Shown here piece after piece: positions 42,269 through 51,097 of a stretch of DNA of 64,000 nucleotides. The translations under genes and the position numbers were made by a program. Origin of the DNA: Thermoflexaceae bacterium. Its GTDB lineage: Bacteria; Chloroflexota; Dehalococcoidia; Tepidiformales; Tepidiformaceae. Positions within the stretch are counted from its first letter, which is position 1. Each line of letters starts with the position of its first letter. Under the pieces are notes generated by a model. The model had not been told where the DNA came from. It saw nothing but the letters and a program-made list of their open reading frames with translations, and searched no databases. The stretch lies in NCBI GenBank assembly GCA_015075555.1, contig JABTUD010000001.1, positions 806,001-870,000 on the forward strand, read 5' to 3'.

Positions 42269-43863
42269 TCAGGTCCCCGATTGGCCGTTTGGGACCCCTT
42301 CGAGGCCGGCTATCAGGGTGAGATTGGCGACAGTGGCTGCCATCAACAGCTGGAAGAGCGTTTTGGCCCGGCCGACGTAGCGCGCCTGGCGGATGCCGAG
42401 CTGGACGAGGCGTGCCAGGCGGTGTTCGGCGACCTGTCTGGCTGCTGCTTTGAAGGGACGAAACGCGGGACTCTTCTGGAAGGCGCGCGCCTTCTGGAGG
42501 AGTGCTTCCTGGGATGGACCTGGACGGTCCGGCCCAATCGACCTCCGACGCACTGACTGCGGAGGAACAGGCAGCACAGGTGGCAGTGGCAAACACGAAG
42601 CCGCGGAGTTGCCTGTCCTGGTCGTTTTTCGCTTTGTGATAACGGGCGTCGCCCGCTTCTTTTTGCTGGACAGATGCGGGTCTGCGCCTCGAGGTCGATG
42701 ACGAAGGCGGTCTTGGGGAAGCGTCCCAGTTCCGCATCGCCGGTACCTTCGCCACCAGTTCCCGGCCAGCTTCAGCGAAGGCCGCCCTCGTCTGGCCGTC
42801 TCCGAAGGCGCAGTCCGCGACCGTCTCAGCCACTCGGCCTCCGTGCTTTCTTCTGATGCTTCGACAAGGGCGAGCGTCCCCTCGTTGTCCGCTGCGTTCC
42901 TGCCAGAACAGCGACGAGCGAGTAGTGATCTGGCTGTCTGTATCCACGGCGATCTGCGCTGGTGTGCCCGTCGAGGCGCTTGCTCGCGCTTTTGTGCCCG
43001 TGGCGTACCTCGGGGTCGTGTACCGAGGGCATCCGCCCTTCGCTACCCCTCATGCAAGCTTGGCCAGCCTCGCTGCGGTCGATGTCCTGCAGCAGCACCT
43101 GGCTCAGCGTCTCCGCGGCCGCCAGCAACGCTTGGTCTTCCTCGCTCCCTTCGCTCAGCTTTCCCCGCGCCTTCGCACACTCCTCAACAGGCCGTCGGCA
43201 TCAGCGACGATCTCCCTCAGGGCCGCTTCCGCGCCTCCGCATCGTCCCAGTCCAGGTTCGCCTCCCCTTGAGACTCGACCCGCTGAGATAGCGCTCAGCT
43301 TGCCTTGGCCGCCCACTCCCTCGACCACCATCCCTCTTGGGCCGCCAGCGCCCGCATCACCAGGACGATCCGTCGCCCGGGGAGGTTATAGGTATCCTTC
43401 ACGCACCCCGGCCAAAGACGTTCGTCGTATCCACCGCCAGTCGCATCCGCCCCTTCAGGTGTCCCCGGTTCCGTGCCGCCTTCAAGCTCCTCTCAAGGCC
43501 AGCCGCGCGAGTTCATGGACCAACAGGTGTGCCCGGAACAGCTGCAAGGTGCTCTTGGCAAGGGCACTTCGTCCAGGGCAACCCTAACGCCAGCTTCCAG
43601 CGCAGGTCGAAGCTCGCCCGCTCGGTGGCTTCTCCGTCTGACGCCCGGTCGTACGTCTGCAGCACCAGCGCCGTTGCCAGGGATGCTGGGCGGGACACTC
43701 GGCAGCCGCCCCAGCCCGTGATAGAGGCTCGCAAAATCCTCATCCCGGAAGAGCTTCCCCCGTTGGCTCGCCAGGAAGCGATAGAAACTCCCCTCACGCA
43801 CCAGCCCCGGTGCCTGGAAGTCCACCTCGAGACAGGCTGCGCTGCCGTTTGCCTTCCCAACAT
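42269..43863 (-). pseudogene. Decayed IS1182-type transposase
   Basis: Several minus-strand frames together spell an IS1182-family transposase broken by frameshifts. N-terminal: GSFYRFLASQRGKLFRDEDFASLYH then, in another frame, ALVLQTYDRASDGEATERASFDLRWKLALG. Central: LLQDIDRSEAGQ, GRMPSVHDPEVRHGHKSASKR. C-terminal: ARQVAEHRLARLVQLGIRQARYVGRAKTLFQLLMAATVANL. At least three frame changes are needed, so the element is dead. The ends were not defined. Confidence 0.8.
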
Positions 43864-44156
43864 CGCCCTGACCTCAGAAAATGATCAGCAAAATCATCCT
43901 ATCCCCTCCGCCTCCACGCTATCTGCCTTTTCGGCCGCACTTCTAGCGCTGGCCGTTCCCATCCCGTTCCAAGATCCGGCCGGATCCATTCCAAGACGGG
44001 GCGATCTACTCCAACTTCGTTTCAATCGGATCCCGGCGGCGGAGTTCATCGGACCGCACCGACGCGGGGCGCGGCGCGATACGCGGGTACGGTAGTGGCG
44101 ACACCACCAGCAGGGGCCGAAGCACGATGGAGATCATCGGCGGCATTCCCCTCGCA

Positions 44157-44684
44157 TCACGTTTGTTCATCTGGCCCGCGCATTGTCCACTCAAGCGGCA
44201 ACGCAGCGAACCACATCACGTCGCAGCGCCGGCCCTGCCAAACGCCGTGTGCGCGCATCGTTCCCTCATACACAAACCCCGCTCGGCGGGCCACCGCGAC
44301 TGAGTGTTCATTCTCCGCAACGATTTTCAAGAAGACGCGAGCGGCGCCAAGCTCGAACAACCAGCGCGTGAGCAGGATCACCGCCCGAGTCGCGTAACCG
44401 GGTCCTCTCGCGCCGGCTGCGATCCAGTAACCGAACTGCGCTACGTCCGCTTGCGACCAGTCGTCGACGTCACAGCACCCGACCAAGTCGCCAGACCTCG
44501 CGTCCGTGATCGCGAATGCAACACCGGATGGTGTGCGAGTCGTAGCAAACGCCCGCCAGCTCGACGTGAATTCGTCGATGACGGCCTCAGCGTCCGTGAT
44601 CGAGGGCGGCGGAGCCGGGTGTCCTAGCCGGTCGAGGACCCTGTTATAGCGTTGGATCGATGGGTCGGCGCATGCTTCCGCCAT
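44157..44684 (-). CDS. GNAT-family N-acetyltransferase (RimJ/RimL-like)
   Basis: A 175-residue acetyltransferase: GVAFAITDARSGDLVGCCDVDDW, then FGYWIAAGARGPGYATRAVILLTRWLFE (acetyl-CoA loop, RGPGYAT) and VFLKIVAENEHSVAVARRAGFVYEG, the GNAT motif order of RimJ/RimL-type N-acetyltransferases. The substrate cannot be told; it could be a small-molecule amine or a protein N-terminus. It stands alone between insertion-sequence debris. Confidence 0.85.
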   Translation of the reverse strand: MAEACADPSIQRYNRVLDRLGHPAPPPSITDAEAVIDEFTSSWRAFATTRTPSGVAFAITDARSGDLVGCCDVDDWSQADVAQFGYWIAAGARGPGYATRAVILLTRWLFELGAARVFLKIVAENEHSVAVARRAGFVYEGTMRAHGVWQGRRCDVMWFAALPLEWTMRGPDEQT

Positions 44685-45194
44685 GAACCCGGCGTCATCT
44701 CTCGACCAAGGCGGAGGGTGACCACGTCGTCGGAAAGCTTCATGACCGGATTGTCGGCATCCGCGTCGCGCAGGTCTACGAGGACTCCTTGACTACTCGT
44801 TCAGTCGGGCGTATCGCCTTGTGCGAGGTGTGGGAGCGCCGCGCACTCACCAAGGTGACCTATCTGCCGATGGCCGGGGCCGCCCGCAGCGCCTGGGTTT
44901 GGCGCGCGTACCAGTCAACGTCAGGTAAGGGAAGGCCGAATAACGGCCGATTGGAGCGAAATTGGAGTGCAACTGTAATGCTGTTTCGAGTTGCGTTCCG
45001 TTCCAACTCCAGGCGGACACACACCTACGTGAGGCGTTCAGCTGTTCCCGCTCCCCGCTTTCTATCGAGCCATGATCCCGATCGGCTGAGCAGTCTCCGC
45101 ACCGTCACCGTTTGTCAGATCCCATCTTGGATTGAGACATCGCGATGATGTGTTGTTGGCCGGTCGGGATCATCGGGGAGTGGTCTCAGCGATG
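44685..45194. other. No supported gene
   Basis: About 510 nt between GNAT and thermonuclease genes. A plus-strand frame at 44789-45148 is low-complexity, has no motif or ribosome site and is not called. Confidence 0.4.
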
Positions 45195-46010
45195 TCAGCA
45201 CTTTGAGCTGTGAACCTTGACGCGCGTCCCGGCCCACACCGCCAGCAACGCCTCTTCCGAGGGATAGCTGCGAAGGTAGACCTGACTCAGGCTCTTCCAC
45301 TGCGGGTCGAGTTCGCAGTAGTAGTACTGCGCCGAGGAATGGCTCGACGTGTACCAGGTCATCTGGCCTGCGGGCGATGTTGCGTTCGGCATGGGCTGAC
45401 TTGACAGAGCAGGGGGTTCGACACAGGCGTCCTCGCCCCAGAGCCCCCGGCCTGCCTCGTACGCTTCCTGCTGCGCTGCGCGGATGCGTTCGACGTACTT
45501 GATGTCGGGAGGGAACGTGGCGAGCGTGGCAAAGCCGTCACGGACGATCTGCTCGTTGAAGAGCCCTACGTCGGTCCAGACGTAGCGCAGCAGTCGCCCG
45601 AAGCGGTCGGTTTCGCTGACATCCTTCTCCAGCTGAACGGTCTGGCCGAGCAGTCGCGAACGCGTGTACTCGGATGCCTCGCGTCCGTAGCACTGGACGC
45701 CACCGAAGACCTCGGGTGTATCGACGAGGATCAGCCGCACACGTCCTTCGTCGCTACAGTTCGCAACGTCGATAGTGTCGCCATCGACAACGTTGGCAAC
45801 GATGCACGCAACCAGTCCCGGGGGCACGGCCGCCGGGGTCGGTGTGGATGCTGGGGCGTCCTCACCCTGGTCCATGGCGATGCCCGGGATGAAGACGCGG
45901 TATTGGCCCTGCTGGGCGTCCACGTCGACGCGGCCAAGCAGCGCCGTAAGGGTAATAGCACTGCGGCGACGAGCAACGCCAAGACGATCTTGTTCACTGT
46001 CTCCGACCAT
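45195..46010 (-). CDS. Thermonuclease (SNase-like), probably frameshifted at signal peptide
   Basis: A staphylococcal-nuclease-like protein. The OB-fold core starts ANVVDGDTIDVANCSDEGRVRLILVDTPE and continues YGREASEYTRSRLLGQTVQLEKDV, DRFGRLLRYVW and FNEQIVRDGFATLATFPPDIKY, with the catalytic Arg/Glu set. A C-terminal extension (SSHSSAQYYYCELDPQWKSL) is unfamiliar. In this frame the N-terminus has no signal peptide, but the +1-type frame from about 45997 reads VNKIVLALLVAAVLLPL, a clear signal helix, so a single frameshift near 45950 is likely. A second SNase gene is at 55091. Confidence 0.75.
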   Translation of the reverse strand: MVGDSEQDRLGVARRRSAITLTALLGRVDVDAQQGQYRVFIPGIAMDQGEDAPASTPTPAAVPPGLVACIVANVVDGDTIDVANCSDEGRVRLILVDTPEVFGGVQCYGREASEYTRSRLLGQTVQLEKDVSETDRFGRLLRYVWTDVGLFNEQIVRDGFATLATFPPDIKYVERIRAAQQEAYEAGRGLWGEDACVEPPALSSQPMPNATSPAGQMTWYTSSHSSAQYYYCELDPQWKSLSQVYLRSYPSEEALLAVWAGTRVKVHSSKC

Positions 46011-46434
46011 ACCGGACTTGAAGTCATCTCCAGCCGTTCTCCGCCGAGGTCGTCAGGCGTTGTCGCGAAGCGATTCCGGCATTCAAGTCCGGGCCCTTCC
46101 ATGAGAAGGCCCTCGGGTGCAAGCCACCCGTGGTGGCGAACTTGCGGGCGAGGGCGAACAGTGCCCGCTTTTTGCGGCCCGTGCTTCCCTCACCGGCCCT
46201 AGGGGCGGGTTGCTCCCTGCCAGCCGCTCAAGAGTGCGATCACAACGAGGAGCCCGGTCAAGCCACCCAGGGCGACATGGAAGTTAGCCTTGGCGCTGCC
46301 ATTGACGACGAGCACGAGGCATCCCTACTGCCGGTCAGCTCTGCAGCGCCAACGCGGGAGAGCGTCGTGCCTTTGGCCAGTAGCGTTCCGTTAGTTCATG
46401 GGAGGGCGGTTGGCGCTGACGAGCCGGGGGCATC
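46011..46434. other. No supported gene between SNase and insertion sequences
   Basis: About 420 nt with no convincing frame. The left boundary of the mutator-type element probably lies here, but its terminal repeats were not identified. Confidence 0.35.
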
Positions 46435-46877
46435 TTAGGGCAGGATCTCGGGAAGGTAATCTCGACCGTTGGTGCGGGCGTTCTCCTTGAGCATCCAGAG
46501 CAAGTGGAAGTTGGCGGCACCCTGGTCCGAACCGAAGCCGTCCATCGTCCGCGTCCGGCGGCGAAGCTCGCGGAAGCCCCGCTCCATGAGGCTGTTGGTG
46601 CGGACGGGATGGTCATCCGCCTTGGGCGGGATCCGGTCGAGGACACGGGAGAGCTGGCCCGCCAGCCAGGGGAAGTCGTCGTTGAGGATGGTCAGCGAGC
46701 GTGCACGCTGGGCAAGCGTGGGCGCGTCGACAATCGCATGGACAGCCGCCATCAGGCCGCGGCGCTGTCCCTCATCCTCGGGCCGTGGATAACGCTCCCG
46801 GATCCACTCGGCAGCGTTGTGCTTGAGGTGCCAGGTGCAACGCTGGAAGCGGACACCAGGACATCTGTGGTTGTCCG

Positions 46878-48077
46878 TCAAGTGGCGGAGGAGGTTTCTC
46901 GGATGGTCCAGCGGCCTGGGTCGTAGCTACGTCCGTCGCGTAAGCAGGCAACCAGGCGCAGGAGCAGACGGTCTGCCAGCCCGCGGAGGGCCCGTTCGTG
47001 GCGGTGGCCGCGGGCTCGAAGGTGGTTGTAGAGCTCGCGGGAACGGGGTTCACAGCGGATCGCGGTTTTGGCCCAGTTCCGAAGGGCGCTGCGAAGACGG
47101 AGGTTGCAGGAGCGGCGCATGACGACGTGGTGCGACTTCCCGCTGCGGCGGGTCACAGGTGCCGTCCCGCAGAGTGTGCGCAGGGCGTCACCGTCGGCAG
47201 CCTCCAGCGGTTGGCGCGCTTCTCCCAGGAGCGTGCCCGTGAGGATGACGTCGATGCCGGGCTGCGAGTCGATGATGGCCGCCAGTTCACCGGCTTTCGA
47301 GACGAGGACGGCAAGGTGGGCACGGGCGGCTTCTCGCTGGGCGGCGATGACCCGGAGGATAGGCACGAGCGCCTGCACCTGCAGTGGTGCGACCGCAGCG
47401 GAGGCCGGGAGGACGAGTCCCGGCGCCCGGAGGATGGCGAGGACCGCATCCGGGTCGAGCTTCTTGCGATGGCGGCCAAGGAGGCGCAGGACCCAGTCGC
47501 GGCGCGGGAGCGGTGGCGTTCCAAAGACGCGCTCGCAGAGCTCCCAGAACCACGGTTCGTCGGCGCCTTTGCAGAGCGAGAGGAGCTGCGGCGCCGAGCG
47601 GATGAGCGTCTGCCAGAGGCGGTTGCTGTGCGCCTGGAGGTCGTGGGTCAGGGACTCGTAGAGTCGCGACGTCTCGCGCAGTTCCACCGCCTCGGGGTCT
47701 GGTTCGGGGACCGCCTTGAAGCGCTCGAAGTCCGTCTGGAGGGCGGTCGCAAGGACGAAGGCGTCACGTCGGTCATCCTTGGCGCCGGCGACGGTGTGCC
47801 GGTCACGGAAGCGGTCGAGCTGCTTGGGGTTGATTGAGTAGACGGGAAACCCGCCATCCTGGAGAGCTTCGACGACCGGGCCATGGGGCACTTCGAGAGC
47901 GACACCAAAGGAGTCGGTCGGAGCGAGATCTCTGAGCCAGCGCACCATCTCATGGAGGCCCGAGGGCGAGTGCGCGAAGGAGCGTTGATGGACCTTCGCC
48001 TGGACGATGGCGCAGACCTCGTGGGTGAAGTTTCCCCAATCGACGCCGGCAAAGCTGGTCGGGACAGGAAGGGACAT
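46878..48077 (-). CDS. IS110-family DEDD transposase/recombinase
   Basis: A 399-residue IS110 recombinase. The RuvC-like N-terminal domain starts SFAGVDWGNFTHEVCAIVQ and has VALEVPHGPVVEAL, VYSINPKQLDRFRDRH and AGAKDDRRDAFVLATAL, giving the DEDD set (D14, E60, D102, D105). The C-terminal Tnp domain has SQPGIDVILTGTLLGEA and the catalytic serine region CGTAPVTRRSGKSHHVVMRRSCN. It works with the bridge RNA encoded upstream. It is intact and may be active. Confidence 0.9.
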   Translation of the reverse strand: MSLPVPTSFAGVDWGNFTHEVCAIVQAKVHQRSFAHSPSGLHEMVRWLRDLAPTDSFGVALEVPHGPVVEALQDGGFPVYSINPKQLDRFRDRHTVAGAKDDRRDAFVLATALQTDFERFKAVPEPDPEAVELRETSRLYESLTHDLQAHSNRLWQTLIRSAPQLLSLCKGADEPWFWELCERVFGTPPLPRRDWVLRLLGRHRKKLDPDAVLAILRAPGLVLPASAAVAPLQVQALVPILRVIAAQREAARAHLAVLVSKAGELAAIIDSQPGIDVILTGTLLGEARQPLEAADGDALRTLCGTAPVTRRSGKSHHVVMRRSCNLRLRSALRNWAKTAIRCEPRSRELYNHLRARGHRHERALRGLADRLLLRLVACLRDGRSYDPGRWTIRETSSAT

Positions 48078-48089
48078 ACGATGACCTCG

Positions 48090-48260
48090 GAAGGAAGTCC
48101 AGCCCCCGCGACGCGTCGTCGGCCCTATACTGGCGCTCGCAGCGCGACATCTGTGTGGACGTCTGCATCGCGGTCATCCTGCCGGGGCACTGGTCCTAAC
48201 GAGGTGCTCGCGGCACAAGGGAGGGTAGGTGCTCCCGGCAGGGTGGCCGGCAAGCGGTAA
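48090..48260 (-). ncRNA. IS110 bridge RNA (approximate extent)
   Basis: Located in the non-coding left end, upstream of the recombinase gene. A target-guide word ACCCTCCCT (48226-48218) equals the genomic left target plus core at 48322-48314. A donor-guide word CACAGATGTC (48155-48146) equals the right end of the element (46869-46860). Short CACC (48206-48203) and GTAT (48130-48127) are complementary to the right target GGTG and right donor ATAC. The RNA ends were not determined; the extent is inferred. Confidence 0.65.
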
Positions 48261-49255
48261 GACACACCTCGTACGCCTAACGAGCCACGTCCTCACCACT
48301 CCCTACGACGTATAGGGAGGGTGACGGCGACGGCGGACTCAATGGCCTGATCGCCGTCACTGATCACGGCGAACGGTGGGTTGTAGCGGCTGATGCCGAG
48401 CTCCACCAGGGCCGTCTCCCAGGCGTCCTGGCTGCGGTCGGAGGAGAGGACCGAACCCACCCAGTGCTTGCCGCCGCCGGCGTCCTGGGCACGGACAGAG
48501 AGGAACCAGCGTGGCTGGCCGCGGACGCGGTGATGGACCTCGTCCAGTGCCAGGTAGCGCCCCGGAGGCCGCCCTGGTGGTGCATGGCGGGCCTTGCCCG
48601 TCGCCTGGAAGGAGCGCCAGAGGCTCATCAGGCAGACGGTGCTCTGGCACTTCCGTTCGATCAGCCGCCGCCCGGCCCGATAGCTGCAGCCCTCGAGGTA
48701 GAGCAGGGCGACCTGCTGGTCGAGGTCCAGCCAGAGCCGCTTTCGCCTCGGCAGGAGCGGATGGCTGAAAGGCACACTCTTATCGCAGCCGCGGCAGACC
48801 AGTTGGGGGATGCGCAGGGTGATCCGCCCTTCCGCCACCAGTGGCTGTCGCCGGTAGCCACCGTTGCGGCGCAGCTCGCGACCAAGCCGTGGTCCGCACC
48901 GCGGGCAGCGCCAGGGACTGCGACCGATGCCCTGATAGCCGCTCCGCCGTGCGCCCAGGTGCCGCCCGACGGCCCGGTCGATGACCCGCTGAAGGATGGC
49001 CTCCTTCCAGCAGCGGGCCAGTTCCACCGCACCTCGTTCCACCAGCCGGACCGCACTTCCGGTCTCTCCCCGCTCGCATCGCTGCTCGATCGCCTCTGCT
49101 AGCCTGTCCAAGGGCTCCATCCTCCAGTCGGTGTGCTCAGCGGCTACAACCTAACTGAGAGCTGGAGCCCTCTTCCTCCCTTCCATGAATTCCCGAGACG
49201 CTGTCCTTTGGCCGCACCACTGGTCAACCTCGCAGGGAGCCGCCACGATGAGACC

Positions 49256-51097
49256 GTGCAGATCCGACGGGTAACGATCGAACGCTTCCGGGGGATCGAG
49301 TATCTCCAGTTTCACCCTCGCGCGAGCACGGTGCTGCTGGGACCCAACAACGCCGCCAAGAGCACAGTGCTGGACGCCCTTGATCTCCTCCTCCATCCGG
49401 GCGTGGGTCGACCCCGCCCTGCGCCCGACGAGGTTGATTACTTCCGGCGAGATCCCTCACAAGGGTTCGAGATCGAGGCAGTTCTTGGAGACCTGCCCGG
49501 CCCGTTCCGCGCCGATGTTTACCAGCATCTAGAGGGTTGGCGGGAGGCGGAAGCTGCACTTGGCCCTGAGCCTGACGGGGAAGGGGTCGAGCCTGTGGTC
49601 CGCGTTCGTGTCCGCGGAACCTCCGACTTTGACCTGCTGCACGAGTTCGCAAAGCCGGAGTCAGAGGGAGCGCGCTTCAACCCCGCCCGCCGGAGGGATG
49701 TGGGGTGGGTGTTCGACGGCCGCACTCGGGACCCGGCACGTGAGCTCTTCTTCTACCAAGGTGGGCTGCTCGACCGCATGTTCGCCGGAACCGACCTTGA
49801 TATGGCGCTTCAGGCTCTTCGGGAGGCCCTCCGGGGAGGGGCGGAGGCGGTCAACCGAGAACACTCCGTTGAAGGGGTGCTCAGGAACCTGACAGCGGAC
49901 TTCGAAAATCTCGGGTTGCTCGCGGATGGCGAGCGGGCGGCGTTCGAGGTGGGCGCCGTCTCCCGTCGGGAACTCCTCCAGACTCTCCGGCTTGCCCTGC
50001 CGGGCGCCGGGGATGTGCAAATTCCCCTCGCCCGCCAAGGTCGCGGCGGGCAGCGCCTCGTACTCGTCGCGGTCCTGCTCCGGCTGGCATCAGCCAGACA
50101 GCTCGTGCCCATTGGTGGTTTCGAGGAGCCCGAGGAGGCCCTCGAGCCTCTGCGCCAGGCGCAGCTTGCCGACATGCTGCTCGATATCGTGCGACACGGG
50201 GGCCAGATCTTCGTCGTGACGCACTCGCCCGAGATTGCCCGGTGCTTCGGCATTGAGGACTTCCTCCTGCTGCCAGAGCGAGGCGCTGGAGAGGGAGCGC
50301 GGCACCTGCGCGAGGCACTTTCGCCCGCCGTCCGTCAAGCGTACGAGCGCCACCTTGACGGCCCAGTGGTTCGCGGCTTGTTTAGCCGCATTCCCATCCT
50401 GGTCGAGGGGCCGGGCGACCGCGCCGTGCTAGAGACGTTCTGGCGTCACCTTGCGAGCGCGGAACACATCCGTCCAGCCTTCCGGCTCGGTCTGGACGTC
50501 ATCAATTCCGAGGGTGTGGCGAACATGCCGATGCTTGCCGCGGTCCTGCATGAGGCAGGCAAGTCTGTCGTTCCGTGGGTAGACCAGGATAGCGCCGACG
50601 CCCTTCGGGAGGTGACGCGACTAAGGGAGGAGGGCCACTGCGCCGCTATCCTCCTTCACGACCCGGCTCCCGGTCGACAAAATCTTGAGCGGGCGCTGGC
50701 TTGGGGCTCCTCGCTCGATGCTCTGTCCTGTGCCATGGAGGCCGTGGCACAGGACCGCGGCTACTCGTGGGATGACGAGTTGCAAGATCTCATGAGCCGA
50801 TGTGGGGGGATTGACCGCGAGGCTAGGGAGCGAGCCAAAGGGGCTCGGTCTGTCTCCGAGTTCTTGCGGGAACTCGATGAGGCCGGAGCCCGGGGGCTCG
50901 TCGCGTCGGCGCTGGGAGCCAAGGGAGTGACGCCCTTCGAAATGAAGGGCGGCAGACAAGCCCGAATCGTAGCGGAGACGATAGTACAGGCGGAGGGGGT
51001 GCCTAGGAACTTCGCCGACGCCTTCGGAGAGCTGGACGCCTGGCTCCGCGAGGGCTGCGCTCCGGGCCATGAGATCCAGTTGGTCACCGGTGCCTGA
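49256..51097 (+). CDS. gajA: GajA-like OLD-family ATPase/nuclease (Gabija)
   Basis: A 613-residue OLD-family protein. ABC ATPase head: RRVTIERFRGIEYLQF, GPNNAAKSTVLDAL (Walker A, unusual Ala before Lys), GRGGQRLVLVAVLLRLAS (signature region) and GGFEEPEEALEPLRQAQ with QIFVVTHSPEIARCF. The C-terminal TOPRIM nuclease: IPILVEGPGDRAVLETFW near residue 382 and VVPWVDQDSADAL near 440. It is followed with overlap by a UvrD-type helicase, the two-gene Gabija arrangement, in which GajA cuts DNA when nucleotide pools fall. GTG 49256 is chosen because the frame before it lacks domain text; GajA relatives are about 580 residues. Confidence 0.8.
   Translation: MQIRRVTIERFRGIEYLQFHPRASTVLLGPNNAAKSTVLDALDLLLHPGVGRPRPAPDEVDYFRRDPSQGFEIEAVLGDLPGPFRADVYQHLEGWREAEAALGPEPDGEGVEPVVRVRVRGTSDFDLLHEFAKPESEGARFNPARRRDVGWVFDGRTRDPARELFFYQGGLLDRMFAGTDLDMALQALREALRGGAEAVNREHSVEGVLRNLTADFENLGLLADGERAAFEVGAVSRRELLQTLRLALPGAGDVQIPLARQGRGGQRLVLVAVLLRLASARQLVPIGGFEEPEEALEPLRQAQLADMLLDIVRHGGQIFVVTHSPEIARCFGIEDFLLLPERGAGEGARHLREALSPAVRQAYERHLDGPVVRGLFSRIPILVEGPGDRAVLETFWRHLASAEHIRPAFRLGLDVINSEGVANMPMLAAVLHEAGKSVVPWVDQDSADALREVTRLREEGHCAAILLHDPAPGRQNLERALAWGSSLDALSCAMEAVAQDRGYSWDDELQDLMSRCGGIDREARERAKGARSVSEFLRELDEAGARGLVASALGAKGVTPFEMKGGRQARIVAETIVQAEGVPRNFADAFGELDAWLREGCAPGHEIQLVTGA

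Larger units (their letters stand above)
46858..48316 (-). mobile_element. IS110-family insertion sequence nested in transposase gene
   Basis: The element lies between two copies of CCT on the minus strand (48314-48316 and 46858-46860), which contain the expected CT core; there is no terminal inverted repeat, as usual for IS110. It holds one transposase gene (46878-48077) and about 236 bp of upstream non-coding DNA in which the bridge RNA can be read. It is about 1.45 kb and appears intact. Confidence 0.85.
46435..49120 (-). mobile_element. Mutator/ISLre2-like transposase gene split by IS110
   Basis: Two minus-strand pieces (48314-49120 and 46435-46857) rejoin in frame to a 409-residue DDE transposase once the IS110 element is removed. 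Part 1 has a zinc ribbon (CPRCGPRLG, VCRGCDKSVPF) and YLALDEVHHRVRGQP, and ends FAVISDGDQAIESAVAVTLP. Part 2 continues GVRFQRCTWHLKHNAAEWI and ends DYLPEILP. The D-G-x-x-A-I followed by C-x-x-H pattern is the mutator-superfamily core. The junction Pro-Gly codons CCT-GGT reconstruct perfectly across CCT. Confidence 0.8.

Noticed and set aside
42257-43587. Plus-strand ORFs in the IS1182 remnant
   Set aside because: The minus-strand pieces match a transposase; the plus ones are shadows.
44789-45148. 119-aa plus-strand ORF after the GNAT gene
   Set aside because: Low-complexity Arg/Ser-rich translation, no ribosome site, no recognisable fold.
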